64,000 bases of DNA from Cantharellus purpuraceus (Eukaryota; Basidiomycota; Agaricomycetes; Cantharellales; Hydnaceae): positions 1,550,001 to 1,614,000 of the forward strand of contig JALBUN010000049.1 of assembly GCA_025174535.1 (NCBI GenBank). The letters are read 5' to 3'. The translations under genes and the position numbers were made by a program. The notes beneath the pieces were generated by a model. The model was not told where the DNA came from, did not search any database, and worked only from the letters and a program-made list of their open reading frames with translations. Below, piece by piece: positions 11,046 to 23,727 of the stretch. Every line of letters begins with the position of its first letter. The first letter of the stretch is position 1.

Positions 11046-12294
11046 TGTATGAGAACTGGTTTTCCCTGAAAAGATCTTGTTTATGGTCCCAAAATTGTAT
11101 ATTTTCACTTTATGGCCTTAAAATATCAGCATATACATGCTGCTTTCTCTTGATTTAGGGTCATTCAAATATTCTCTATTTTTTTCATAATTTTTCAGGA
11201 ATTTTCCATGCAGAAATGGGTTCACAAATTTATTGTCCTGCTGGGTGAAGTTTTGGACCCACATGGACCCACAAAACTTTGCAGATGTCAGCAGCTTCAA
11301 AGTCAGCAGAGTCACCTGATCTACTGGCTCATTTTCGATCACATGACTCATTTCAATCTCTGACCCAATCTGACCACCACTGCCAGTAAATGCTCAATAT
11401 CTTGGCAACCACAGCTCCTCCTGACTCCATTTTTGGTGGAGCTTTCAATTGAAGCTGTGCCTACCCATAGCTGTGCTGATCAGCCTGGGAAATGGGGTAT
11501 TGCCCAAGTTATTTGAGTAATAGTGACTCATGCTATGACTCTTACCATGACTCAGGCCATGACTCATAACTATTAATAGGTAGAAGGATCAGTCAGCTCC
11601 TGTAGATACAGTATATAAAGAGGCCATTTAGCCTCTGAATAAATAACCATTTCTACCCCATCATTTGCACATCAGTGTGACTAGAGTGACATACAGTGTC
11701 ATCCTCTATATCTCAGTAACTGTTGATTGTCCAGTTCAAGGGTCGCTTACAGTTGTGTAACTGTATTTGATTGCACTCGAAGTAGTGATTGTCCTGCTTT
11801 GGGCATGAGTGTAGTATCTACCTTGCGTGACTACGAATCTACAGGGTGAGATTGTCTGTCAATAGTCCTGCCATTAGTGCTCTTGTTTAAGTTACTAGTG
11901 TGTACTGCCTTTGCAGAGCATTAGGATCTTGAACTCATGTGAAGCAGTTGCTAGACTACTTCACACATTGCTGTTACCTGCTTCAGAGTGTCACTGGTTG
12001 GACGGTCAGATTCATCCACCTACTTCCTCTAGCCTCTAAGTGCATTCCCCTCTTTTTGGAATATCTGGACCCCTAAGCATCTGTGAACACTAGACTCTGG
12101 AAGTCTTATTCATTCCCTACTCCTGCATATCGTCTGCGTTGACCATTACAACAGATTGTAACCAAAGTACAAACGTTAAATTGTTTCTGGAGTTATGCTG
12201 CAGTAGGATTTGATATTCTTCTCAGCTGTTCATTCATGGAATTGTGGTGATTTAGAGTTTGCCCTAACACCATAATTTTGCAGGTTCCAAAACA
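11046..12294 (+). repeat. 1.4-kb dispersed repeat, copy C
   Basis: Inverted and diverged relative to copies A (812-2243) and B (38750-40181). Starts TGTATGAGAACT and ends GGTTCCAAAACA. A TATA-like sequence (AGTATATAAAGAGG, near 11612) precedes a well conserved block shared with A and B, consistent with an LTR promoter read on the plus strand here. No target duplication is seen (GATCC left, CGGAC right). Confidence 0.6.
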
Positions 12295-13180
12295 CGGACC
12301 ATTGTACAGGCTTACATAATGGCCACATTCCCAACATAGGGTACTTACATTGCCAGTCTGGGACTAACTATATAGCTTGGAGAATGAAAGCTGAATGATC
12401 CAAAGAATGTATGAGGTAAGCAAAGGTGAATAAGCAGGGAATCTGGAGCAAATGGGCACCCATGGCTTTGCTTGGACAGGGGATGCAGGGGAAGTAGAAA
12501 ACATCAAGAAAATGAAAAGGAAAAGAGGAGGAAAGAGAAAGGAGAGTGTCCCAGTGGTCATAGGAACTGTTTGTCTGTGTAGAGGGCTTCAGACTTGTTT
12601 GCTGCACTCAGATCATGCTCACTGGATTCAGGGTGTGGGAAAATGTGGGCAATCTTCAGGAGTTCCCCTTACAATCACATAGCTCCACCAATAAAGATTG
12701 GTCAAGTTCTGTTTCAGTGTGATCTAAGAGACACATCTTTACACTCTTTGAGAGTTTGACCTTCAGTGGCACAATCTACACTGCTCAAAACCTTCTTGGA
12801 GCAATTGTAAAATTGCTCCCAGTTCCTTTACTTGCTGCCCCATGTTGGTGGCAGAACTTTCAGCAGCAGCAGCCATTTTGGCTGCCTGGGCACCAGTGAG
12901 ACTGATGTCTTCAATCTCATGAGGTGTTCAGTGGGTCTCATGCCATCATTCCACCATGTCATGTTTCAATTGTATGTTCCATTGTCATGTAATTGTTTCT
13001 TCATTGTCATCTACTGTTGAGTTGAACAATGGCATCGAGTGAGATGGATGACTGCAGGTATTCGTTGTGAGATCAAACCACGATTTAGCACAGAGGGAGG
13101 TGGTGGTGAGAGTAACACGGTCTAACGCATGATGTCATATAGTCTACTGTAAAAATATTTGCAGGTACAAAAACGCTGAA
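12295..13180. other. Degenerate, probably repeat-derived, no gene seen
   Basis: No reading frame here has a recognisable motif. The minus strand around 12720-13000 has the flavour of a broken retroelement gag (short open pieces, many stops), but this cannot be confirmed by eye. The host gene to the right ends at 13181. Confidence 0.4.
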
Positions 13181-14671
13181 TTAGAGGTAACGGGGATGTT
13201 TGATCGCTTGTTCCTGCCCAGTGCCAGGGTCCCTAGTGATGGCCATATTGGTCATCATATCGGAGCAATTGGGTGTAGGTATCATGTCAGAATCTCTTAG
13301 TCTCTGCCGCATATTAAGACTAGAGAGGAGAGAAATGGTGTAGACTGTGCACCAGAATGCCATCAGAAGGTCAGTTTCCACCAGAAATATCCAATGATGT
13401 GCCTACTTCGTCCGAGAGGGAAATTCAAAGCGAGATCGACAAAGATACTTGGCAGGGTGAGGTACTAGCTCCTCAACGATTACTATGAATCTAGGTGTGG
13501 GTTGTGGAATCACTCACAGTCACAACGTTCGCAATAGCAATGACACTAAATGTTGAAAGTCAGAACGTATAACATTTCCACTGGTTCGAGGGTAGTCATG
13601 CCTTGTTAATGCCCCTGTACCTAGAAATTCGGATAAGTTGTGGCAGCCATGAACAAGGGTTTGTACTGACTACTGATATAAAGTATTAATCGATCTATAA
13701 GGGTACTGAAACAGTAGTTGTTATGAGATTTGAAAGCCGACAAAAGAAAATTATTCTTACCTCTTTATGCCAGACCTTGTATGGAGATAATAGGTAAGCG
13801 ACAGGGCAATCAATACATCATCCAAGGCGCCACTGAGAGATGGGTGAGTCCATAGCTATTTCAGGTGCTTTACGTACGCACCTGATGAGCCAGGTGCAAC
13901 CTGTGGCCTGTAACATGCTTCAGCAAGGACGACAACAATATAAATGTGATTTATACTGTGGAAGGCAGCCCTGTTGTGCAGATTTCAGCGTTGCTTTCCT
14001 GAAATGCACGAGCGATAATTGGTCTACGAACCTGCCAACGTCGTAGGTGTTATTTTTTCTGTAAATCCAGTAGCAGCTGAATACACGCCAAAGACGAGCT
14101 GCACAAGCGCGAAGAAAGCGAGCACTGATGTGATCCACCAATTCCCTTCGCTTATAACCTTGAAACGATATGTAAGAAAGATCTGGCATGTGAACATTAT
14201 GAGTGTGTTGAGGAGAAGTTCAAGACCCCAGCTCCACGTCAACCTGTTGAATACGCTGACGTCCCCTGGAGAAAGAGAGGGATATAATCTCGAATATGCT
14301 CTCATTCGTTCCAGTTTAAACGCACCCCAATGCGTGATTGTGTGGTAGTACACGAAATGCGTGATCGTGATGAGATGGACGAGGTCAAGCAGCCTGGCGG
14401 ATGACGTTCAGAAACACATATTTTGGAGCTATTAATCTAACACGAACCAGACGAATGCAATGAGAGCCTTGAGTGAGACGGGATCTTTGCGATATGTGCG
14501 GTAGTAAAGGAATGCTTGAACTGTGACGACTCCTGACATGCTGAAGATTTCCAAGACACATGAGGACGAGGATAAACATGAGAGAGGTATTTCTGACAAA
14601 CTCGCAATGAGGAGGCCGATGGAAGGGGCACCATACATCAAATTGACGTTAGGATGGTTGGGAGCGGCCAT
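13181..14671 (-). CDS. DUF6534-like seven-helix membrane protein
   Basis: A multi-exon gene starts at the ATG at 14671 (MAAPNHPNVN). Exon 1 gives GAPSIGLLIA. The next exons give VVTVQAFLYYRTYRKD and WLLDLVHLITITHFVYYHT, then an exon with TWSWGLELLLNTLIMFTCQIF and FFALVQLVFGVYSAATG. After that come GALDDVLIALSLTYYLHTRSG, several short exons, and a last exon with YTISLLSSLNMRQRLRDSD, ending at 13181. The series of hydrophobic helices and the closing SLL-x-LN-x-R-x-x-LR pattern match the agaricomycete DUF6534 family. Intron 2 uses GTTCGT. Function unknown; family members are integral membrane proteins. Middle exon borders (13440-13900) are uncertain. It is divergent from the aminotransferase at 15183. 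Confidence 0.75.
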
Positions 14672-15182
14672 CAACTACAAGCAGGTGAACTACAAGCACG
14701 TTGTCCACTTTGGCTTGGAGGGTATATGTAGTCTGGTAAGCTTCAGCTTCTCGGAAGCAAGATGAGTCGGTAGGCGTCGTCTATTGATGCATTGATGAAC
14801 CTAGTGGTGGCACCTTAATCGCGGGTACCCCATATGTCAACTTCACAAATGAGACTGCGGATGGTCTGACATCGCGTCTACGAGGACGCGCATTCTTGTA
14901 CTTACAGTACAAGAATGCTGTTGAAATTAGTCCGCTATACAGCCGTGGCGAGCCATTGGTTCGAGTCACTGACGCCGTGACGCCGTGACAAGTTGCCCAT
15001 CAGAACATCCTCAGATACAGTGGAAGAAGAGTCCAAGTCCAAATCACCGATGCTGGATCGCCAACCATCATGTGACTCTCCTCCAAAGTGCACTCGAGTG
15101 TTCGGTATACCAGCCAGCGTGACCGTGACAACCTTTATGAAATGGTGTCACACTGTGGATTGTCGCCGCGAGCACAGCCGTG
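14672..15182. promoter_or_regulatory. Divergent intergenic region with perfect inverted repeat
   Basis: The 511 bp between two divergent start codons holds a perfect inverted repeat: GCATTCTTGTACT at 14890-14902, a 3-nt spacer, and AGTACAAGAATGC at 14906-14918. It may be a binding site for a dimeric regulator or a hairpin. No coding sequence is seen. Confidence 0.5.
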
Positions 15183-16774
15183 ATGGCTTCCCTTGGGTTT
15201 CGACTAGCTCATGCAGTCAAATCAACCGCACCGCCCCCGTACGTCTTATCGTCTGATATGACTTTTTTCTGGCGCTGACTATTGGTGCCAGGATTCCGCT
15301 CGCCAAAGCATGGGGCGCCACGTATATTTCTACACCTTCCAGACCACTTATAGATCTGTCACAAGGCGCTCCAGGTATTCCACCTCCTAAGCAGGTGTTG
15401 GATTCTGTGGCCGAAGCAGCGCGTAAGCCAGAGCATTGCGGATATGGGCCGATGAATGGGGAGCTATCCATGCGCAAGGCCTTAGTGGAAGAAATGAAAG
15501 TAGTATACGGGCAGGATGCTGATATATTGCACGATGACGTGTCTTTGACTGCGGGATGTAATATGAGTTTTGTAGCGGTGGCGATGACTCTCGCAGAGCC
15601 TGGCGACGAGGTTATTCTCCCTCTGCCTTGGTATGTGATTCATTCCATTTTGTCGTATTTACCATGCAGCATTCGTATCTCTAACTATTTCCCCTAGGTA
15701 CTTCAATCATCAGTGAAGATTCTTTATACGCTCATACCTATGATTTTTAATTGCTCACGTTCGCTTGCCAATCGTCGTTGGTCAGAATGACATTACAAAT
15801 GCTTGGCGTTCGTGCCGTTCCACTTTTGTGCCGTGCTTCAGAAGGATTTGTCCCCTCGGTGTCGGATTGTGCAAAGTTAATCACTCCACGCACTCGAGCT
15901 GTGGTGCTTGTCACACCCAATAATCCGGTTCGTCATCATTGATGTAGATCGCTCAGAACGTTGAACTGCTTCTCCTATACTCTTATTCAGACGGGTGCAA
16001 TATTCTCTCCTGAACTTCTGCTGTCATTCGCAATGCTAACGAAAGAGCGGGGAATCGCACTCGTTGTCGACGAGACATACCGAGACCTGATTCCCTCCGG
16101 ACAGCCTCACAAACTATTCCACCCTGCGTCTTCGCAGGCTGGCTGGGAATGGAGGGCGAATTTCATACATCTATTTTCATTCTCAAAGAGCTACTGTGTT
16201 CCCGGGCACCGTCTCGGCGCGATAGTAGCGTCACCCACGTTCCTCGCTCAAATCAATACGGTGTTGGATTGTATGCAGGTGAGAACGAAGCTGTTCAATT
16301 CTCGTATCATGGATAAGCTCTGACATTTGCCAGATCTGTCCGCCTAGACCGATACAAATTGCGCTTTCTCCACTTCTTCCAGAGCTTCGCCCGTTCATTC
16401 GCGAGACCACTCAGTCGTTGGTTACGCGACATGAACTCTTCCGATCGATTCTTCCACCGGGCTGGACTGTTGGCTCACAGGGGGGCTACTATGCCTTCGT
16501 ACGACACCCGATCGAGGGCGTATCTGCCCTTGATGTGAGCATGAGGCTCGCGAAAGAGATGGGAGTTGTCACCCTGCCTGCATCATTCTTTGGGCTTGGC
16601 AGTCCCAGTTTAGATGTTGCACAGGCTGGTGCTGGGTCTGAGAATCTCTATCAAGATACGGGGGTGGACAGCGATAGGTGGATCAGGTTTTCTATTGCTA
16701 ATGTTAATGAAGAAAGCTTGCGAAAGGTGGGCGAGAGATTGGTTGAGTGTGAGCGGTCCTTTGCAGCACGATGA
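15183..16774 (+). CDS. PLP-dependent class I/II aminotransferase
   Basis: Six exons are read as 15183-15238, 15292-15630, 15698-15712, 15786-15927, 15991-16278 and 16334-16774, giving 426 residues with phases that fit at each junction. Family motifs: substrate-side SQGAPGIPPPKQV, GYGPMNGELSMRKAL, the cofactor Asn-Pro loop TPNNPTGAIFSPE (spanning the exon 4-5 junction), the Asp-Glu of VVDETYRDL, and the Schiff-base lysine in FSFSKSYCVPGHRLG (about K250). The C-terminal domain contains GGYYAFVRHP and RWIRFSIAN. It should transfer amino groups between an amino acid and a 2-oxo acid using pyridoxal phosphate, probably in the cytosol because no targeting signal is evident. Substrate cannot be told. 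Exon 3 is only 15 nt. Confidence 0.88.
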
Positions 16775-17017
16775 TGCTGCTAGTGTTCTATTGTTGGAGA
16801 GTAGAAATGTAGATATGACGTCGCTTGACTGGACAGCGGTAGCGGCATCACAGCCACTCGCTTCACACCCCGTGAGGATATCGTTCATAACAGACCAGCT
16901 TTTTAATTGACAACATCAAGGCTTCAGGCAAGCAGCGTCCATCTCACATTCACGCACTGGCCTCAGTTATAAAGAGGCGTGGGAAAGTCAAAGGTGGTTT
17001 TTCGCACGTTCGTCCCG

Positions 17018-18182
17018 ATGCTGCGAGGAGTTAACTTTGCACCCAATGCCGAGTTGTATCACAATGGCGACTCGGACGACTCTACCTCGATAGGATCGAG
17101 CAGGCCCAGCTCGCCGAGTCCCCCTGCCAATGACACAGAGGGCGTGTCTCATCATCTCCAGACGAATGAAGACGAAGCTGAGAAGGGGAGCTTGGCGGCT
17201 GCTGTGGGTGGGGCCCATGTTGCGGGAGTAATGAAGGAAGGAGCGGTGGACATGGATGTGGATATGCATATGGATGCGGAGGTGAGCTATGATGGTGAAG
17301 GTGAGGTTATGGCTGTGCTGAAGCCATGAGAGCAGGAACCCGTGCCGGGACTACGCTTATGCGTGGGGAAGCGATCACCGCCGCACCCTCGGGCTCCTGT
17401 AATCAATTCCAAGCCAAAACCCGCAGTTGTTGGCAGTGGTGCTGCGCTCAACGGACACGGTAGAGCTAAGGTCGAGGCTACTGATGGTGTGTTGCATCGG
17501 ACCTTGTCTGGATCCAAGCTCAAGACTCAAGCTCAAGGCGACCTTTCCTTCCGGGCTAAAGCAGAGAGTGGTCGTGCGACCGACTTGGGTTCTCCGCCAC
17601 ATCCCGATATACTTGATAAAAGAATGGCGGATGTTCATGAACATCCACGTCGCGATCATGCTCTATCTGAATCTTCCATGTCCATTAACATTACAGGAGC
17701 ATCGTCACAACAGCCAGAAACACAGATGCCATCCTCATCGTGTGGAAGTTTGGTTGACGCGATGCATGCACGTCCCTCCCTTCAGAGTATGTTTTCCCTT
17801 CCTGCATCATTTCCCCCGAAAAGTCCTGGTATCACGCTTCTAAAACCGAACATTCACACCCCCACCCCTAGTGACTGCTCAAGAATTCTCCGAAGCTAAA
17901 ATGATCATTCTCGACCTTTTAGGCTGGGGCGTCCCGTCCGAGTATCTGCTACGCTGTGGTTTGGCTCGTAAATCCATCTACTACGCTTTCACAGAATTAA
18001 ACCTAAGGTACATTCGTCCCCTCCCAAAGCCTGTTTCTTGTCCGTTGATGATGATTTTTGACATGGCCGTGCGCCCGCGTGTGTGTGGTTTTTTTTCACC
18101 TGACACCAGATTGCCGACCGGCTTTGATACTGAGGGAATTGTGCCTTACGAACCTCCACCGCATTACTCTGTGCCACGATAG
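17018..18182 (+). CDS. Unrecognised protein with conserved-looking C-terminal domain
   Basis: Four exons are read as 17018-17281, 17336-17786, 17872-18007 and 18110-18182, giving 307 residues. The start is the first ATG after a TATA-like TTATAAAG near 16969. The first two thirds are low complexity: Ser/Pro-rich, then a Met/Asp run (MDVDMHMD), then Pro/Ser/His-rich. The C-terminal part is ordered: EFSEAKMIILDLLGWG, VPSEYLLRCGL, SIYYAFTELNLR, then a Pro-rich tail EPPPHYSVPR. Intron 2 has GTATGT, a CTAAAAC branch-like site and CCCTAG. There is no signal peptide or membrane helix. I do not recognise the family. Splice fit and codon flow support a real gene. Confidence 0.65.
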
Positions 18183-21100
18183 CCTAAATGTCGGCGTGAA
18201 GTCGCTGTTATATTTTAAACGGCCAAGGCCTTTTCGGCGTGGTTGGTTACCTATGGACGGACGGACAAACTGCGGTGTCACCGTGTACAATCTCAGCACA
18301 CCCTTGGTACCACAGCGGCATACCTACCTATCACTACATACGCGCGCTTTGTTCCTGCTTCGCAGAGCAGCGCGTTGGGCTGGTATGGGAAAATCCGTTG
18401 TGGAGAGTATATGTTCGCAGGCGATGGCACCAATGCGATGTGAGGATGTATATATCTCTTAAACACGGGCACTGCATTGCGCTGCATGCGAGGATGATGG
18501 ACTTTGCTAACCTGTGCATTAATTTTACTAAACGATGCGATGTGGCGCTGGAGCTCATCACCGCCTTCATCTATCTGCGATTGATAATATATCTGATATG
18601 GGACGCCTTGGCACGTTCGCGCGACACTCGAAGCCGATGATGAAGGAATACGGTCAATGCTTGTCCCCAGCCCCATCCGTCTTCGTGACGTCCCATCCAT
18701 CCACCGTGCTTGATCCATATATGGACGGATCGAAGCGAGTAAAAAAACCAGGGGTTGGTGCCACGACGGCAATTAACATTTCAATGATACATCGATGCCT
18801 ACACACTACGTGGAATGAATTCGAAACTCGAATCAAGTCATATCTCCAGAGTTGGCAACTCGCTCCCCAATACTCTGGGACGGTGTTCTTCCCAAGTGTC
18901 AAGGGCACAGTCAAACTATGGTTGTCCGTTTCATCATTAGGCAAGTGAACGGCGCTCAGCCAAGTAGCGCTGCGGAGCGACATCCTGCAACCGACGGCGT
19001 CCCTTCTCGCTCGATGGAAAAAGAACTTCAGAAGTTGGCCTTCCCCACACGTCCTGCCACGGCACTTTGGCGCTACGGCACAAGCCCTGGAGCAGACTAG
19101 CGCTCCTTGGACAGTTTGTCAGAGTGCATCAGTAACCCTGTACATCTTCTCCGTGCATACATTCACTCCATACATAATGATGTGTTATGTATGTATGCCT
19201 TGATGTGCTTGCGACACAAGTACTGCGCATAGCCTGTGTTAAGCGTCTATTTTGATTCACCCGCGTGGGGCAATTTGTATTTCAAACTGAATGAATGACA
19301 TGATTGTGTTTGGCTATTGGCGTTTTTCAGTGTTCTGTTATTCTATATGGGGTGCCTCTTAGGCTCCTGGTTGTTGTGCAGCCACCTCTTGGCGTCAGTT
19401 TTAGCAACGTGGACGTGGGATGCTGCCCCTAGCGTGCACGTGAGGGCGTACATTGAACACGCGGGTTGTGGGGGTGCGAGAGGGGGAGAAGCGCGAGGTA
19501 TCCAATCATGATCAGGTAGTACTACCTTTACATAGACAGATATGTGTCATCAAGGAATGGACACGGAACGCAACAGGAAAGGAAATGCGGAAGAAAACCC
19601 TCTCATCACACCTAGGTAATATCTAGAATCAGATTCGGCTTCTGTTCGGCGAGATACTAAAACGTTGACATTATTCGACAATCGCAAATCAGTCTGAGTT
19701 TCGCGGAATCGACCAGACTCGGAGTCGACGTGGCGGCTGGAGGTGTCTAGTGGCTGTTCAAACGCGGGGAAGATTTTAACCTACGCCTACCCTAACTTGA
19801 GATGAGATGGGACGTGGGAAGGGTCTTAGCATATGAATGAATGAAAGAAGCGAAGGGCGGAAGGGTGGAAGGACGGAAGGGGCTGTGCTGGCACGAGCGC
19901 GCGAGCGCTCGCAATGCTGCATTGACCACCACCACCTAGTGCGGTGACGCGAGATCACCGAACTCTGGAGAGGGAGGAAGGCGCAGAGAGTGCCCTAGCG
20001 AGCCCTTAGCGAGCCCAAGGCCAGGCCCAGGGTTTGAATGCCGTGCGGTGTCCGGGCTACTCGATCCGACTTGAACGACCTTGCTGCTTTTGGAAGCAGG
20101 TTAGGGATACCGGATCATGTGTGATGTGAATGCACGAATGTGTGATGTAAGGACGTGAGGTACTTGTGCGTGGGAGAGTCTGGGCAGTTGGTGCTGGTGC
20201 TGGACGATCTGAAGCCTCCCTTTTCGTTTTGTGAGTGGGGGTGTATGAAACCTGTGGTGATTTTTTCTTCCTTTTTGCCACGTCAGGAAAAGAAAAGATC
20301 AACGGAGACGTCATCATGCGTATGCTCATGGCGTCGGATCCGGGATCGATCGGGGTCAGGCGCGGGAGTCGTATCTATAGGGGAGGATGTGTGTGCTGCA
20401 TGCAATTCTAGCGTTAGCGCTGGACATCGGACGTTGGATGCTGGACGTCGGGACTTTGTTAGACTCGTAGCCTTATCTCTCCACTTTAGAAACGACGTAG
20501 CGCTGGACATTGGACGCCGGGGCTTCGTAGGAATCCGCGTGTGGGCTTATCACTGGATTGGGGGTGGGACTGGGAACTTGGAACTTGGCACTTGGTTGGA
20601 GACTAAAGACCTGGACGTTGACGCGAAGTCGCTCCCGCCGAATGAGGTGGCCACAAGGGACTGGTAGGGCGTCAGCGCATGCGCGCGTGCCTGATCTTCG
20701 ACTCTGAGGAAGCTAGAAGACGGACGCCATCATTATAATGGAACCATGGCGGTCGCAGCACTTCCAAGTCTGTGTGCCATCGTATCAATCAAGAGATGGG
20801 GGACTCGGACACGGAGGGGATGTGACCGGGGCGATGCGGTGGCGCTGTGGGGGTCTATGAAATACATGCATTGCTAAACGATGGCATCTGAGTGGCTGCT
20901 GGGATCCGGGAGTACACACAGACGCACACATGCATACATACATGCACTGCACAGCACCTCTGGCTGACTACTGATTGACTCGGGAAGGGACTTGCTCCGG
21001 GGAATAAAGTTTGATCACTACCCTCGCTCTTGTCTTTGTTAAAAATACCTTGTGCAATCATCTGGTGCCTCGTGCAATAGCTTGGGGGCGCCACAACGGA

Positions 21101-22349
21101 TGCATGGATTGAGATCGATGTTGGGATCGATGCGTGTGCGATGCATGTCTGCTTTTAGCAATTCATTCCTTTGCACGAGTGGTGGTGCATATGCCTTCAA
21201 GTTTGTGACTCTGGCCTGGCACCCTATACAGGTCGCAGCGTCCCCCCCTCATGGCGTCAAGCTCCAGGGGATCAGACCGCTAAACGTACGCCACATTGCA
21301 ACGCTCGTCCGCGCCACACGTCTTAGCGTATAACTACAAAGGCACCGGCACGTCCATTGATGTGTCACGCCCTCGTGTACGCGCATCCATGTCCCTGAAC
21401 ATGATCACGCAAAGAATCCAGTTGAAACCGACATTTCCGAGGCCAGCAGCGTCTGCGCCATTTGGTAGTGCACAGCGCATTATGCAACGTGATCCGAAAG
21501 GTGGGCTGTATTGCGTGTGTAGGCACCACCTGCTGAGTACGATGACCAGGGACTCGCTGCGTGTCGGAAAAGGAATGTCGATCGCGAGTCTACCTCGGAA
21601 GAGATTGGGGCTGAGATCGTTTTGAGATGTTTAATTAACTTGAAGGCCGGGAGACGTAGGTATGCCTTTTAAGGAGGGATATGTGAGGAAGTGGGATTGC
21701 TGTTGGGCCCGCTCGGGGTTAGGGGGGGCAGGGGAGGGATCTAGCACCATTCCTGGCTGTGTGCTACCCTGTTTGAGCATGGACTACCGAAAGCTGCATA
21801 GTGCACCCTTAGTGGAGATTTCCAATCAGTTGTGCTCGCCGGAGGAACATGGTTGCTGTACAAGAATACGAACGATATCGGATATGGAAGCAGAAGCGAT
21901 GATAGAGTTTCGCCGATGGACGGTCATATTCAGGAACGCGCCAGAGGTTCTGAAGCGTTTCTTACTGCATCCGAGAGTGGCATGAAAGGACAGCCAGGGA
22001 GTGAGTGGGACCGGGAGATCATCACTGTCGAGAACGAAAGACCCCCAAAAAGTAGAGGGTGGCTTGGCGTGCCTGAGCTAATCCGGGTAGGTCTACGAAC
22101 CGGTGTCACGTGACACATAGAGAGATGCCGGATCCAGTTTTGGATCGGAGCCGGAAAGCCGCGGGAGTGGGCGTCTATTTTGGATGACCCACAACAAAAG
22201 GAAATTGGGCTTCCCATTCAGGCCATCATCTCTCTCTCTCCCTCTCCCCCTCCCTACACGGTCTGTATCTCATTCCCTTATATAGTCCCACTTCTCCTTT
22301 TTCGTCTTTCTCTTTCTCCTCTCACCCCCTCCTCCCTTTTACAGCACCC
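18183..22349. other. 4.2-kb stretch without a supportable gene
   Basis: Many short frames overlap on both strands here, but none shows a motif, a plausible exon chain or consistent codon use. Seen inside: a self-complementary GCGAGCGCTCGC near 19900, related copies of GCGCTGGACAT near 20416 and 20501, and purine-rich runs (GGAAGG-type) near 19850-19880. The last kilobase is presumably regulatory for the MADS gene at 22350. Confidence 0.5.
22230..22349 (+). promoter_or_regulatory. Pyrimidine-rich core promoter of MADS gene
   Basis: A CT-rich tract (22230-22340) contains TTATATAG at about 22279-22286 and leads directly to the start codon. CT-rich blocks just upstream of the transcription start are common in well expressed fungal genes. 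Confidence 0.55.
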
Positions 22350-23727
22350 ATGGCCTTTCGCAGACCCTCAAACCCCAATCCGTACCCATTCGCAAGTCAG
22401 CCAGGCCAGCCTGCACCGCCCACCTCACCCGCAGACGACCCTGTCAACTCCAGCGCCGCCGGCACTCCCACCAGCAGGAAGCGCGCCCGCGCTGCCAGTG
22501 ATGTCGGCGATGGCGCACCAGCGGGTGGCGGTACGTGTCCACGCTCATCCTCATCCTCCTCCCTCCTCCCCTTCCTCACCTCCTTCCAGATCCTTTCCAT
22601 CACGAGAACGGTTCGGACGCGTCGGATGGCTCAGACGACGGCGGCGGCAAGCCCGACAAGAAGGCGGGCAGACGCAAAATAAAGATTGAATTCATCCAAG
22701 ACAAGTCCAGACGCCACATCACCTTCAGTAAGCGCAAGGCTGGCATCATGAAAAAGGTAACCCCCTTCCTCCTTTGGTTCCCCTGTTTTTCCTTATCCGG
22801 TCCCAACCCTACCTATTCCGTCTTCCGCGAAGCTCTCTCCCATCCCCGCAATTCCCTAATCGGGCTCGATCTTTCCACTGTGCCGATCACCATGCTGACC
22901 TCTGTCTTCCACAGGCATATGAACTCTCCACCCTCACCGGGACCCAGGTCCTCCTTCTCGTCGTCTCAGAGACCGGTCTTGTCTACACCTTTACCACCGC
23001 CAAGCTTCAGCCCCTCGTCACCCAGCCCGAAGGCAAGAACCTCATCCAGGCTTGCCTTAATGCGCCCCATGGCTCCATGCCCTCTTCCCTCCCTGTCGGC
23101 ACCCCTATCGGTCGCAGCACCGCCGGCAGCGGCGCTGGTTCGGGTGGCATTGGCATGGGCGGTGGTCCTTCGGGGCCAGGACGCAACGTACCAGGGGGTC
23201 TAGCTATCAGCGGTGTGGACAAGGACCCAGACCCAGACCATACTGAAGACGATGGCCGCGATGACTCGGATTCCGCCGCTGCCCGCGCCCAAGCACAAGC
23301 ACAGGCGCAGGCTCAAGCACAGGCACAGGCCCAAGTTCAGGTGCAGCAACGCCGCTCTAGTAATGCTTCGACAGCACCGCCCGACGACCTCAAGTCGCCC
23401 ACCCAGTCGCACCGCAAGCCCTCCGTCCCAGGCGCTGGTCCCCAGCCGGGAGCTGGCCAGCCCCCCTCTCCCTCGTCGCCTCATCCTCTTGGCGCTCTTC
23501 CACCGCTGCACCACTCGCACTACCCCTACCCCACATCGGTGGGTCTGGGCAACGTTGGAGTCGCGCTGGACCCGACGATGTACGGACATCATTCGCATTA
23601 CATGACGCAGGGGCAGGGCGGGCAGGCGGCTCAAGGAACGCAAGGGCAGGGCGGACAGGGGGGATACATGGGCGGACAAGGGGGGCATTGGTCACCGACG
23701 AGTCAAGCAGGGTATGCAAGGAGGTAG
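22350..23727 (+). CDS. MCM1: MADS-box transcription factor, Mcm1/SRF type
   Basis: Three exons (22350-22530, 22590-22756, 22915-23727) encode 386 residues. A Pro/Ser-rich N-terminus with a basic cluster (SRKRARAAS) and an acidic Ser/Asp patch precedes the MADS box at about residues 87-145. Key motifs are GRRKIKIEFIQDKSRRHITF, SKRKAGIMKKAYELSTLTG and VLLLVVSETGLVYTF. The sequence is SRF/Mcm1-like (type I) rather than MEF2-like. The C-terminal half is low complexity, with Gly-rich, Ala-Gln repeat (about residues 238-260), Pro/Ser/His and GQGGQ repeats, typical of activation regions. Family role: DNA binding at CC(A/T)6GG-like sites, often with cofactors in mating, cell-cycle or morphogenesis control. 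It acts in the nucleus. The MADS box is split after KK by intron 2. Confidence 0.9.

Noticed and set aside
18239..18948. Overlapping open frames on both strands near 18.2-18.9 kb
   Set aside because: They overlap in several frames, carry no motif and form no exon chain.
23200..23688. Long minus-strand frame across the MADS gene's C-terminal region
   Set aside because: It is a shadow of the repetitive, GC-rich coding strand (Ala-Gln and Gly repeats).
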